In this document: in pieces, positions 17,421 to 25,190 of the stretch | Numbering within the stretch: position 1 is the stretch's first letter | Layout: each line of letters starts with the position of its first letter | IMG/VR virus record: IMGVR_UViG_3300023174_004352 | Location: 1-64,000 of that record | DNA length: 64,000 nt | Strand: one strand, 5' to 3' | Source of the DNA: a virus | Position numbers and translations under genes: made by a program | The notes under the pieces: generated by a model | Database searches by the model: none | What the model was told of the DNA's origin: nothing | The model's input: the letters and a program-made list of their open reading frames with translations, nothing else

Positions 17421-18304
17421 TAGTTGCCTTGTTCTTTGATCTCGCCAAATGGATTCCACTGTCCTGGGTTGCCTGCTCTAGTGCATACCCAACCTACAGT
17501 TGTGCCAACACGTGGATTTGAATTCCATACTATGTCGCCTGCGGTATAAGATCCTTCTGAAGGGGCTTCTGTTGCATACAATTGAATATGTCCGTTTAAT
17601 CTTACAGGACCGTTGACATGTAGATCAACAGCTGGATCAGGCACTTTCACGCCTACTGCTAATTTTCCATGTACTGTAACAGTGATAGGATTTTTAGTTG
17701 GATTACCAAGGTCAATGTTTCCGCCGGACTTGATGGTAATTCTAGGAGTATCATCAGTAACAATATCGAAATTGGTACTAGCAAAGGTACCAATCATTCC
17801 GTGCATAGTATCAGCACGAGTACCGATCATAACTTCAACAGCCATGTCCGCTACGCTTAGAGCAGCATTTGGTTCTTCAGTTCCAAGACCTAAACGATCA
17901 ACGGAAGCATTGTAGAACATGTACTGATTGACAGTTAGATGTCCGTCAACTAACAGGCCTTTTAATCTGCCAACTTCTCTAAGATTACTTTTAGATACTG
18001 TAGGGCCTAGCTCTTTGCTATCAAGAACTTTAGTGCCGTCAATCAATAGGCTCTTTTCTTTTGCTAAATTGATGCTTTCAGAAGAAAAGAACTGATCTGG
18101 ATTACCGTTAAAAACAAACTGTTTAGTGTAGCCCTGTCCGCTAAAAATCATACCCTTACCGTAGTTGGTATCTGATTTCTTTGCTTTGAATTCTAGGAAT
18201 CTAAGATCCTGGAACACCACATCTTGAGCGGTTTTTGTAGCCGCAAGCTCATGTAGTGCTTGGCTAATAATGTCGATTGGGTTTGGCGTAGTTTGATCGT
18301 TCAT
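17420..18304 (-). CDS. Virion structural protein, fibre-like
   Basis: A 294-residue protein starting MNDQTTPNPIDIISQAL. This start is chosen because a late-type octamer GATAAATA (18310-18317) ends 5 nt upstream. The middle has the phage-fibre signature LGLGTEEPNAALSV and VDLHVNGPVRLNG; the C-terminus (TAGDIVWNSNP, GWVCTRAGNPGQW) is a common fibre or tail end module. Late-expressed, probably a tail or head-fibre component. No enzymatic motif. Confidence 0.75.
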   Translation of the reverse strand: MNDQTTPNPIDIISQALHELAATKTAQDVVFQDLRFLEFKAKKSDTNYGKGMIFSGQGYTKQFVFNGNPDQFFSSESINLAKEKSLLIDGTKVLDSKELGPTVSKSNLREVGRLKGLLVDGHLTVNQYMFYNASVDRLGLGTEEPNAALSVADMAVEVMIGTRADTMHGMIGTFASTNFDIVTDDTPRITIKSGGNIDLGNPTKNPITVTVHGKLAVGVKVPDPAVDLHVNGPVRLNGHIQLYATEAPSEGSYTAGDIVWNSNPRVGTTVGWVCTRAGNPGQWNPFGEIKEQGN

Positions 18305-18309
18305 AACGA

Positions 18310-18317
18310 TATTTATC
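18310..18317 (-). promoter_or_regulatory. T4-type late promoter octamer
   Basis: GATAAATA on the minus strand, ending 5 nt before the ATG at 18304, near the left end of a compact intergenic gap (18305-18335). Confidence 0.55.
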
Positions 18318-18335
18318 AAACTACGCCAAACTACA

Positions 18336-19511
18336 TCATACGACTTTGAGTAAAATAATGTCCTCGTTGATACGGCCGTTCATTTTAGTATCTACAGCAT
18401 TGATATCTTCTAAGAACTTGCGTAACTGTACTTTGCCGCTATCTTTAAAGGCTTTGAGCTGTTCTGCAGGTTTACGCAGAGTTTTCTGTACACTTTTAAA
18501 CTCGTTAAACCCTGTAATAGTAGTACCTTTAATACCCAACTCTTTGTACTCGTCAGCAACATACTTGCCTAACTTTCTAGATTTAGTATTGTAAGTCCAC
18601 AGTTCTTTAGTACCAATAATATCTGCAGGATTTACACTGACCAATTTAAGTGTTTCATCGGTCTTTTTGTACTTGAGTTTAGCAACCAGTTTCTCTTTAG
18701 GTACAGATTTTTTAGCACGTGGCTTACGATTTACTTTGGCTTCTTGTCCAAGCATGTCGCAGGCACTGACAATCTCTTGATAAAATGCCGTGATCTTTTT
18801 CAAGTGTGCTTTGCTTAAATGACTGTAGGCTTCTTTAAGCTGTTCATCTTTGGTAGTGGCTGCTTCAATCAATTCATCTAGATCGCGAGCATAAAAGTCT
18901 TTGATAATACGAGCATGAGCAGCTTTAGCTTCTTTAGCTTTCAACAAGTTTAAAACTTTAAATGCCTTTGGATCAAATGTTTCTGGATCAGTTTGAAATG
19001 CTTCAATTGCTGTTTCAATTTCTTCAGTCATTTTGTAACTAGCTTCACGAACACGTTCTTGAATACTAGGAACGTATACATCTGGTTTAGCTTCAACAAC
19101 AACGTCACTGTCGTCAATGTCATCTTTGCCTTCTGCTACAATTTTGCTAATAGAATTGGCCAACCAAACAGCAGTACTACGACCTTCGTTAAAGTCTGCA
19201 CGTACAGGAGGCATACCTTTTAACAAGCAGGCAGCAATAGCACCTACAGTGGTACCGCAACGATTGTCTTTGGTTTTTTTGAATTCTGTAATTTGATCTT
19301 TGGTGTAACCGTTACGGCTCATCCAATCAATAACTTTAGGTTTGAGTTCTTTGCCACCTGACTCTAAACGATACCAAGTCATTGCAGTATGGAAGTGACG
19401 TAAGAATTGGCTTTCATCCCAAGCCTCATGCCCATCCCACTTTGGAGATAGGTCACGTCCTTTAGAGGCACGGGCTTCTGCTAAATGTTTTGCTGTGGAC
19501 TTTGTTGCCAT
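18336..19511 (-). CDS. Conserved phage protein, Lys-rich, unknown function
   Basis: A 391-residue hydrophilic, lysine-rich protein. The N-terminal 100 residues contain WDGHEAWDESQFLRHFH and RNGYTKDQITEFKKTKDNR, resembling a winged-helix or DNA-binding region. The middle is alpha-helical, and the C-terminal third is basic (KAKVNRKPRAKKS). I do not recognise a family. AGGAG lies before the start, and a consensus sigma70 promoter stands at 19544-19572. DNA binding is plausible from composition only. Confidence 0.6.
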   Translation of the reverse strand: MATKSTAKHLAEARASKGRDLSPKWDGHEAWDESQFLRHFHTAMTWYRLESGGKELKPKVIDWMSRNGYTKDQITEFKKTKDNRCGTTVGAIAACLLKGMPPVRADFNEGRSTAVWLANSISKIVAEGKDDIDDSDVVVEAKPDVYVPSIQERVREASYKMTEEIETAIEAFQTDPETFDPKAFKVLNLLKAKEAKAAHARIIKDFYARDLDELIEAATTKDEQLKEAYSHLSKAHLKKITAFYQEIVSACDMLGQEAKVNRKPRAKKSVPKEKLVAKLKYKKTDETLKLVSVNPADIIGTKELWTYNTKSRKLGKYVADEYKELGIKGTTITGFNEFKSVQKTLRKPAEQLKAFKDSGKVQLRKFLEDINAVDTKMNGRINEDIILLKVV

Positions 19512-19543
19512 TTTATCACTCCTAATAATTAAACAATACTTAT

Positions 19544-19572
19544 ATTATAACACCGATTGCCATGTTTGTCAA
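19544..19572 (-). promoter_or_regulatory. Perfect-consensus sigma70 promoter
   Basis: TTGACA (19567-19572), 17-nt spacer with extended -10 TGT, TATAAT (19544-19549). The -35 box overlaps the stop of the upstream gene 19569-19769. Confidence 0.85.
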
Positions 19573-19769
19573 GTGGCATCATTTTGGAATTGTTTAATTG
19601 CAACACTATCGCCTTCTTCATTTTCTTGATAAACTGTAGCACTTATGAAGCCTTCCTCAAGACTTTTTTTGGCTAGATCAAATGCTTCTTTTTGGCTAGC
19701 AGTTGTATCAATTAGTTCGAGTTGGCCGGTATCATCTTCTGCCCAAACTTCATAAAGCATATAGCTCAT
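19569..19769 (-). CDS. Small conserved phage protein
   Basis: A 66-residue acidic protein (MSYMLYEVWAEDDTGQLEL onward), compact alpha/beta in appearance. It is the last gene of a seven-gene minus operon starting at 22392; its start overlaps the previous stop by 4 nt. No family recognised. Confidence 0.55.
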   Translation of the reverse strand: MSYMLYEVWAEDDTGQLELIDTTASQKEAFDLAKKSLEEGFISATVYQENEEGDSVAIKQFQNDAT

Positions 19770-20302
19770 TCTTCATCATCCCACGGTGTAGGGAGCCATC
19801 CTAGTTGTTGTAGATCCATTCTAATTTCATCGGTTACTGTACCTTCTGGAACATATCCTTTGTCCCCGTGTACGTCTCCGTTACCCAATCCTTCGTTCCC
19901 AATTCCGCTACAGTACCAATCAATGTAGTCACCTTCTTGTCGCATGTCTGCCACAATGCCGCCTGCTGATCTCCAGCTAGCACTCCAACGTTGATTTTTT
20001 AGGATAGGTAATACATCTAGTTTGATAAACTGCATGTTACACATGGCAGCATATAGATTCTGAGCATAGGTCTCGGAGTTTCGAACTTTGGCACACATCC
20101 ATTCGCTAATGCGCAGGTCGTATTCCATATTGTCTTTTTGCCATTCTGGATCTACGAGATTGGCTTCGTCTTGCTCTTTAGCTGACTTCCAAAAATTTTC
20201 ATAGTACTCTGGAATTTCGTCTCGGCCATCTTCTTTGGCACGTTCCTTTGCTTGTTCGAGCTGAAAGGTATGCCGTTCGGGACTCTTACTTACATTAGTC
20301 AT
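19766..20302 (-). CDS. Conserved phage protein, unknown function
   Basis: A 178-residue soluble protein with a charged N-terminus, a Cys/Trp-containing middle (WMCAKVRNSETYAQNLYAAM), an SWRSAGGIVADMR block, and a C-terminus rich in Gly, Asp and Trp. The pattern SWRSAGG...DYIDWYCSG is typical of T4-like marine phage hypothetical proteins. Coupled to both neighbours by 4-nt overlaps. Confidence 0.6.
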   Translation of the reverse strand: MTNVSKSPERHTFQLEQAKERAKEDGRDEIPEYYENFWKSAKEQDEANLVDPEWQKDNMEYDLRISEWMCAKVRNSETYAQNLYAAMCNMQFIKLDVLPILKNQRWSASWRSAGGIVADMRQEGDYIDWYCSGIGNEGLGNGDVHGDKGYVPEGTVTDEIRMDLQQLGWLPTPWDDEE

Positions 20303-20679
20303 ACACAGTCTTGTTCTTCAGCCAGCTTGGCAGCGGCTGATTTTTCTTTGCGATCATTTCTAAATTTTTCAACATCATCTACTGCACTCAAAAGAGTGTT
20401 AGCATAATTGTACGCTTGCTGGCGAGTTAGATGTACACTTGATTCTGTATCAACATACCCTTTGGTTAGCAATGTCCAAATATGATCCCAACGTTTCTTG
20501 GACCAAAAGTTTGTTTTACCTGTGGTGTACACAGTAACAATAATATCATGGTCATCTGCTTCAACCCAAACATTGTGATTGTGAGTTTCGTCACCACAAT
20601 TGCAAGGTACTCGATAGACTCTCGAGTCACCCCAGTCGTTGGTCTTCATGATGCCTTCTGCTGGAATTTGATTTTTCAT
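20299..20679 (-). CDS. Conserved phage protein, unknown function
   Basis: A 126-residue protein with CNCGDETHNHNVWVEADDHD near residue 24, a possible metal-binding Cys-His patch, then beta strands and a helical charged C-terminus. An internal Met at residue 11 could also be the start. Its start overlaps the upstream stop by 4 nt. Function unknown. Confidence 0.55.
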   Translation of the reverse strand: MKNQIPAEGIMKTNDWGDSRVYRVPCNCGDETHNHNVWVEADDHDIIVTVYTTGKTNFWSKKRWDHIWTLLTKGYVDTESSVHLTRQQAYNYANTLLSAVDDVEKFRNDRKEKSAAAKLAEEQDCV

Positions 20680-20894
20680 TGTACTACAGGCTTTTCAAAA
20701 GTGTGAACTTTGTTTCTACTAGCTGAGATGCTGTCAACCATTTGATGGTATTCTTCGTCGGTCAACCCGGTTCTGTAAATGCTCAATGCTTGAGCCATCA
20801 TAACCGCGGCCACTTCCATTGGGCCGTATACTCCAACCATGTGGTCTGTATACTCTAAATAGTTATGGTATAGTTTTTCTAAGTTGTCAGTCAT
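20676..20894 (-). CDS. Small conserved phage protein
   Basis: A 72-residue, mainly helical protein (MTDNLEKLYHNYLEYTDHM onward). It begins inside the end of the 56-residue gene 20887-21057 (8-nt overlap) and ends in a 4-nt overlap with the next gene. No family recognised. Confidence 0.55.
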   Translation of the reverse strand: MTDNLEKLYHNYLEYTDHMVGVYGPMEVAAVMMAQALSIYRTGLTDEEYHQMVDSISASRNKVHTFEKPVVQ

Positions 20895-21057
20895 TTTTTG
20901 ATCTCTGATGTTTATATTCTCTCTTGAGCCAGTACTTATATGTGTTCCAATATTCTTTTATGTTATAGGGTTTTTCTCCGTATGTCAAGTGTTCTTCAAC
21001 ATTTTCTGTCCAAAGTTCATGCACCCACATGCGAAACGGTTTCATTTGCTGACTCAT
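20887..21057 (-). CDS. 56-residue conserved-type small protein
   Basis: A short reading frame of 56 codons (MSQQMKPFRMWVHELW ... YWNTYKYWLKREYKHQ). It starts at 21057 after AGGAATTATT (good ribosome site) and stops with TGA at 20887-20889, overlapping the next gene by 8 nt. It fills the only gap in the operon, which supports it as real. Aromatic, Lys and Tyr rich; function unknown. Confidence 0.6.
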   Translation of the reverse strand: MSQQMKPFRMWVHELWTENVEEHLTYGEKPYNIKEYWNTYKYWLKREYKHQRSKND

Positions 21058-21065
21058 AATAATTC

Positions 21066-21551
21066 CTATGCTGGACTAAAGGGCCACGAGTTTGACGGCT
21101 CGGGCCTTGTTTTTAATTCAACTTCTGGCTCCACAACGGTGCCATCGCTTTCACAAAGACTAACTTGAAATGGAGCAAGTATTTCTACCGCACAATCTTC
21201 TTCCTGCCAATCATGTTCGCCGTCGTAGAGCCAACCTGCCCCACCTTCGTAATAGAGCTCTTTGATTTCTTGTTGCTCCATTTCGTCAATATCGTCACTG
21301 AAATCAAACTCAACACTGATGCTGTCGTCAAACTCACAGCCCCATCCTGCATCTGGTTTGGCATAGGCAATTTTAGAATCCTTGTACGGCAAGTTACAAT
21401 CCATATCTTCTTCGATAAAGCCTTGTCCCCAACGATATGTTTCGTCTAGGTTAAACCAACTAACTGTACCATCCGCATTTTCACGGAACATCTCTACGTG
21501 ATAGATAACGCTTTTCTTTTCAAGAGGTTTAATTAGATACACTCTACTCAT
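21066..21551 (-). CDS. Conserved phage protein, acidic
   Basis: A 161-residue very acidic protein. The ATG at 21551 was chosen over 21581 because AGGAAAT stands 7 nt upstream and because it clears the neighbouring gene. Segments such as FRENADGTVSWFNLDETYRW and EYYEGGAGWLYDG-like tracts suggest an all-beta fold. Its net acidity could suggest DNA mimicry or a protein-binding role, but this is speculation. Confidence 0.55.
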   Translation of the reverse strand: MSRVYLIKPLEKKSVIYHVEMFRENADGTVSWFNLDETYRWGQGFIEEDMDCNLPYKDSKIAYAKPDAGWGCEFDDSISVEFDFSDDIDEMEQQEIKELYYEGGAGWLYDGEHDWQEEDCAVEILAPFQVSLCESDGTVVEPEVELKTRPEPSNSWPFSPA

Positions 21552-21561
21552 GATTATTTCC

Positions 21562-22392
21562 TTATGTCCAAAGTGATTCACGAATTTTGATAAGACGAAT
21601 CATCATGGCTTCGTCTTCTTTAGTATAGGCTGCTTCAATCTTTTGTAGCAACTTGTGTGCCTTATCGCTGGCCTTTTTAAGCACTGGATCTTTCTCAGCA
21701 CTGAAACTTAGTCTGCCGCCATTGGCCATACGGCTTGCTTCACAGGCCGCAGTCCAACCACTTGCTTCGTAGGGATCGGGACGATTGCGATAGGTCACAG
21801 TCCACCAAGTGTACAGTTCGATAATTTCCTTAGCAGCTTTGGCTTGATATGTAGGAACAGCTTCAGACTTTTTGTCCTCGTCTAAAAATTCTTCGTTGGT
21901 CAAAGTGCTTGCCCATTTGAGATATTCCATACCCGCTTCTGGACAGCGCCATGTGCGCCAACGTAACCATCCACTACGCCACCATGGCACTTCAAACTTA
22001 GTCTTAGCATCATCGCTCCAAATGCAGTGATGCCACGCTTGTTCTATTTCGACAAAGTCAACGAGTTCGTTAAACAGGCATGGAAGAAACCTGTTACCAA
22101 CATCCTGCCATTGGCCGGGCTTGATGTCCCTAGGGTGAGCAGTGAGACTATGACTGCGACTAACCCAACGGTTATTGATATAGTAACGTACATCATTTAA
22201 TTTATCCGGAATGTAGTAAACAAAATTTTGAAGATGGTCTAGCCCTTCTTCAGCGATCCAATAACGAATTGGATATGTAGTCTCAGCAGTTTCACGCCAA
22301 GCGTCCCACTCTTCGCTGGTACCACACCCAAGTTTGGGTGTGCCGCGCAACCGATCTGCAAATTTTGAACATGACCAATAATTACTACGCAT
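21562..22392 (-). CDS. Conserved phage protein, Trp-rich
   Basis: A 276-residue protein unusually rich in Trp (over 20, e.g. WWRSGWLRWRTWRCP), with a first half like NYWSCSKFADRLRGTPKL and a helical C-terminus. The pattern matches a conserved hypothetical family of T4-like marine phages whose role is not known to me. It is the first gene of the operon driven by the promoter at 22429-22457; AAGGAATAAC precedes the ATG. Confidence 0.65.
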   Translation of the reverse strand: MRSNYWSCSKFADRLRGTPKLGCGTSEEWDAWRETAETTYPIRYWIAEEGLDHLQNFVYYIPDKLNDVRYYINNRWVSRSHSLTAHPRDIKPGQWQDVGNRFLPCLFNELVDFVEIEQAWHHCIWSDDAKTKFEVPWWRSGWLRWRTWRCPEAGMEYLKWASTLTNEEFLDEDKKSEAVPTYQAKAAKEIIELYTWWTVTYRNRPDPYEASGWTAACEASRMANGGRLSFSAEKDPVLKKASDKAHKLLQKIEAAYTKEDEAMMIRLIKIRESLWT

Positions 22393-22428
22393 TGTTATTC
22401 CTTAAAAATTATTCTGCTGAACACTTTA

Positions 22429-22457
22429 ATTATACAATCTTTTAGAAAACATGTCAA
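22429..22457 (-). promoter_or_regulatory. Perfect-consensus sigma70 promoter
   Basis: TTGACA (22452-22457), 17-nt spacer ending GATTG, TATAAT (22429-22434), 36 nt upstream of the start at 22392. It drives the small-gene operon 22392 to 19569. Confidence 0.85.
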
Positions 22458-22474
22458 GACAATTCAAAAATGAA

Positions 22475-22858
22475 TCAAAATCTTTTTTGGTATCCTGCCA
22501 AATTGAGCATGACGCTGTATTGCTCGTAGGCCTTTTTAACTGCTTGATTGGTATTACGATAGTGTGCTTCTTCACGCTCTTTATCCATTAGCACTTCAAA
22601 CAGATCCACAGGCCCACGATTGTGATCAGCGTAATTGTAAAATCGCCTTTCCATTTCTACTAGCGTTTTCAATCGGCTTTCTGGAATTTGGAGTGTGTAA
22701 AGTTTTTCAGTTTGGTATTCGATAATATCATTTCGGATAATATCTGCACGATCTGGGTTTGTAAAAAAGGTAGGCGGACGATACCTAGCATGTCGCTGAG
22801 TATCGTTCACTACTTTAACTTCGTAGTTGGAGCAGAATTTTTCAAGCTCTTGGCTCAT
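22475..22858 (-). CDS. Conserved phage protein, helical
   Basis: A 127-residue mostly helical protein (FCSNYEVKVVNDTQRHARYR, then YRNTNQAVKKAYEQYSVML). The C-terminal AYEQYSVMLNLAG resembles the tail of the 24242-24760 protein (AYEHYKTLESLC). Start overlaps the upstream stop as TAATG. Function unknown. Confidence 0.6.
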   Translation of the reverse strand: MSQELEKFCSNYEVKVVNDTQRHARYRPPTFFTNPDRADIIRNDIIEYQTEKLYTLQIPESRLKTLVEMERRFYNYADHNRGPVDLFEVLMDKEREEAHYRNTNQAVKKAYEQYSVMLNLAGYQKRF

Positions 22859-23016
22859 TACCGACCACGTCCTGCAGATTTTTTAGTGGGCTTGTTAGTG
22901 GTAACTTGATTGCCCTGTATGCCCTTATCGGCATCTTTGGTTTTCTTTTTACCACCGGTAATCATTGCCGCCTTCTTTTTTTCTAACGCTGCTTTTAAAA
23001 AGTCACTGGTTGCCAT
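22858..23016 (-). CDS. 52-residue basic protein
   Basis: A short frame of 52 codons: MATSDFLKAALEKKKAA at the start, then a Lys, Gly and Thr-rich basic tail ending SAGRGR. AGGAGATAAT stands just before the ATG and the stop overlaps the next start as TAATG. It closes the gap between thyX and the next gene. Highly basic, so nucleic-acid contact is possible. Confidence 0.6.
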   Translation of the reverse strand: MATSDFLKAALEKKKAAMITGGKKKTKDADKGIQGNQVTTNKPTKKSAGRGR

Positions 23017-23024
23017 ATTATCTC

Positions 23025-23693
23025 CTAGTGTGAAATAAGATCGTTAGCCATTGGAAAGATAGTAGCAATTACACTAGCTACCATTCTGGCTACTTCTTGA
23101 TGCTCTAATTGTGTGCCGTTAGCTGAACGTAATTCAATAAAATGAATCCATGAACGCAATGTACCGTTCATGTACAAACGGCTTACGGTATTGCCTTCTG
23201 GAAGAATAGCACGAGCCTGTTCTTTAGCAATACCACGTTCAATAGCTTCTGCATAAGTTGATTTAACAGTTTCAATAATGAACTTCTGTTTAGCGTCCCA
23301 CCATGCCTGTAATTCTATATCGTCAGTTAGAATACTGTTCTGTCTATTTTTGGTATCCTGAAGACGTGCTTCACGAACAACAAAGTCTAGATCTTTTGTT
23401 GGATCAGCATAACGCTGACTAAACTCTTGGAAACTAAAACTGCGATGACGCAAGATTTGACGGGCGATATCTCGAGTCGTTGTAATTTCTAAACAAGCTG
23501 ATACCATCTCGAGTGGCGACCAGTGTTGATGCTTGATGAGATACTTGATCAATTTCTCGCTGGTTTCGGAGTTATATTGATTGCTTGGGTTCGAAACTCT
23601 TGCGCAAAATGCAATAAGTTCTTGTACATCATCAATTCCTCGTTGTGCATATTCTTTCGCAGGTTGCGAGTAGGATAGTAGTGTTACATTCAT
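23025..23693 (-). CDS. thyX: Flavin-dependent thymidylate synthase
   Basis: A 222-residue ThyX of normal length. It carries the ThyX signature at residues 82-95 (RHRSFSFQEFSQRY), where family members have RHRxxSxNExSxRY, plus HQHWSPLEM. The enzyme methylates dUMP to dTMP with methylene-tetrahydrofolate and reduced FAD, feeding phage DNA synthesis. AAGGAAT precedes the ATG. It lies in an operon with an oxygenase-like gene upstream and small phage genes downstream. Confidence 0.95.
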   Translation of the reverse strand: MNVTLLSYSQPAKEYAQRGIDDVQELIAFCARVSNPSNQYNSETSEKLIKYLIKHQHWSPLEMVSACLEITTTRDIARQILRHRSFSFQEFSQRYADPTKDLDFVVREARLQDTKNRQNSILTDDIELQAWWDAKQKFIIETVKSTYAEAIERGIAKEQARAILPEGNTVSRLYMNGTLRSWIHFIELRSANGTQLEHQEVARMVASVIATIFPMANDLISH

Positions 23694-23702
23694 TTTTATT
23701 CC

Positions 23703-24245
23703 TTAGATCATTATATCAAAATTTACTGCGCATCGAGGACCGTTCTTAGGTATGCCCCCGCCGTGGTACATGGTACCGTCAAACATTAAAATTCGTCCTC
23801 GCTTGGGCGAAACACGTTTTACAATTTGATTATTCTTGTTAAAGATAACAGTATCTCCGTCTGCATCATTTACATAGTATAACACAACCGTATGGGGGTA
23901 GGGCAAGTCTACATGGGGTGCATAATGCTCTAAATCAGTTTCATAGGGCATCAATAGAAAAATTCTTGCAACAAGGATTTCTTTCATAACCTTGCCAATC
24001 TCTCCACAGGCCAATTGAGGTATCAACCCAAAGTTAGGAAGATGCTCTGAAATGGTTGTGGATGATTTTAATAGATGTACAAAGCTCAACGGCGCATATG
24101 ATTTCTCAACGGCCGTGTCTTCGTATTTGCATTTGAGATTTATAATGGGGTGCATGGCCTTATCACCACTGCGCCCCAGTATACTCAACTCATAGAAGTC
24201 TTGTAAATGTTCTGGGACTAGATTGTCAAAAACATGTACGGTCAC
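23703..24245 (-). CDS. 2OG-Fe(II) oxygenase, prolyl-4-hydroxylase-like
   Basis: A 180-residue cupin-fold dioxygenase with the HxD...H...R set: His111 and Asp113 (APHVDLPYPH), His161 (TMYHGGG) and Arg171 (GPRCAVNFD), the last binding 2-oxoglutarate. Such phage enzymes hydroxylate peptides or small molecules; the substrate is unknown. It overlaps the upstream fibre-like gene by 4 nt and lies 9 nt before thyX. Confidence 0.85.
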   Translation of the reverse strand: MTVHVFDNLVPEHLQDFYELSILGRSGDKAMHPIINLKCKYEDTAVEKSYAPLSFVHLLKSSTTISEHLPNFGLIPQLACGEIGKVMKEILVARIFLLMPYETDLEHYAPHVDLPYPHTVVLYYVNDADGDTVIFNKNNQIVKRVSPKRGRILMFDGTMYHGGGIPKNGPRCAVNFDIMI

Positions 24246-24760
24246 TTTTGTTCAACATTTTCTTCAATGAAGCAAAGGCTTTCAAGAGTTTTATAATGCT
24301 CGTAGGCCTTTTTCAATGCGGCAAACTTTTCGAGTTTCTGTTGATCCGGAATTAGGATAGCTAGGCGTTCTTCTACCTTTTCCATAAAAGTTTTAAGACT
24401 ACGATCCCCAATTTTGATATCGCTATTTTCAGGAACTTGAACACCAACGTTATTACTGCCCCAGTTGTAGCCAGTACCGGTGGTATATGTTGTACCTGTG
24501 CCAGTAGTGTAGCATGTACCAGTTGTTGTGTTCCAGTTGATGTGGCAATTCTTGCCGATAATGCCACCAACCGTTGATCCTGGCAAAGTGATAGTAGAGA
24601 TATTATTGTAATTTAAATTACTTATATCGACACTAGTCAGCCCGCTTAGGTCGATGCTGCTCGAACCAGATGCACCAGTGTATGAAACAGTGATACCATC
24701 TTCCAGTGTTGTGTCAGCAGATTCAGCTTCCTCCGATGTTAAAACAATTGTGTCGTCCAT
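24242..24760 (-). CDS. Conserved phage protein with Gly-Thr-Tyr tract
   Basis: A 172-residue protein. The N-terminal half is beta-rich (VDISNLNYNN, LPGSTVGGI) and includes a repeated T-G-T-C/T-Y-T-T tract at about residues 79-96. The C-terminal half has the conserved motif IKIGDRSLKTFMEKVEERLA and a helical end seen in T4-like marine phages. Probably a virion or tail-associated protein. AGGAGT precedes the ATG. Confidence 0.6.
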   Translation of the reverse strand: MDDTIVLTSEEAESADTTLEDGITVSYTGASGSSSIDLSGLTSVDISNLNYNNISTITLPGSTVGGIIGKNCHINWNTTTGTCYTTGTGTTYTTGTGYNWGSNNVGVQVPENSDIKIGDRSLKTFMEKVEERLAILIPDQQKLEKFAALKKAYEHYKTLESLCFIEENVEQK

Positions 24761-24781
24761 ATAGACTCCTGTGAAATGGCT

Positions 24782-24976
24782 TTAAGCTGCCTTAGCTTCC
24801 TTGCGAGCATTCTTCTCTGCTGTGATTTCATTGCGACGAGCTTTGACGCCTTTGGCAACATCTTGCAACGCCTTACGAGCACGAGTTCCGGCTGCGCCGT
24901 TGCCTGCTGTGAATTTTGCATCCTCTGCTAAGAATGCTTCGAAATCTGATTTTAATTGTTCTACTGTATTTGACAT
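24782..24976 (-). CDS. Histone H1/Hc1-like small protein
   Basis: A 64-residue protein with a helical, Lys and Ala-rich pattern (LKSDFEAFLAEDAKF, then RARKALQDVAKGVKARR and KNARKEAKAA) resembling the N-terminal half of bacterial histone-like Hc1. It probably binds DNA. AAGGAG precedes the ATG. It is the first gene of the operon reading toward thyX, immediately after the tRNA-like gene. Confidence 0.7.
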   Translation of the reverse strand: MSNTVEQLKSDFEAFLAEDAKFTAGNGAAGTRARKALQDVAKGVKARRNEITAEKNARKEAKAA

Positions 24977-25022
24977 AAAGGTCTCCTTGTAATACTACCT
25001 TACTTATATTTTAGGTAGTGGT

Positions 25023-25128
25023 GTGGCCGGTAGGATTCGAACCTACAAAGGCGATGACTAAGTCGGTGCCCTATTCCCAAGTGCGTTTTGCAACGGACCG
25101 GAGGTCTGCCTGTTCCACTCACAGCCAC
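25023..25128 (-). tRNA. tRNA-like gene, atypical, 106 nt
   Basis: A 7-bp acceptor stem (GTGGCTG with CGGCCAC, one G-U) and a perfect T arm (GTAGG, TTCGAAT, CCTAC). The D region GTGGAACAGGCAGAC looks like that of leucine-type class II tRNAs. The anticodon arm does not fold cleanly: the best stem has one C-C mismatch and an 8-nt loop TTGCAAAA. The variable region is about 34 nt, longer than normal. It could be a decayed tRNA, or a leucine CAA tRNA with one extra loop base. The promoter at 25135-25162 supports transcription. Confidence 0.5.
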
Positions 25129-25134
25129 AAGTAT

Positions 25135-25162
25135 ATTATATACTCTTATTTCGTAAATTCAA
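25135..25162 (-). promoter_or_regulatory. Sigma70 promoter for the tRNA-like gene
   Basis: TTGAAT (25157-25162), 16-nt spacer, TATAAT (25135-25140), 6 nt before the tRNA 5' end at 25128. Confidence 0.65.
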
Positions 25163-25174
25163 ATAGAAAAGAAC

Positions 25175-25182
25175 TTAAATAT
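25175..25182 (+). promoter_or_regulatory. Late promoter octamer opening the accessory block
   Basis: TTAAATAT on the plus strand, ending 8 nt before the ATG at 25191. No Shine-Dalgarno sequence is visible. Confidence 0.55.
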
Positions 25183-25190
25183 TAGACTTT

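Noticed and set aside
25023-25128. Selenocysteine tRNA as an explanation for the extra length
   Set aside because: No UCA anticodon in a suitable loop and the acceptor stem is 7 rather than 8 bp.
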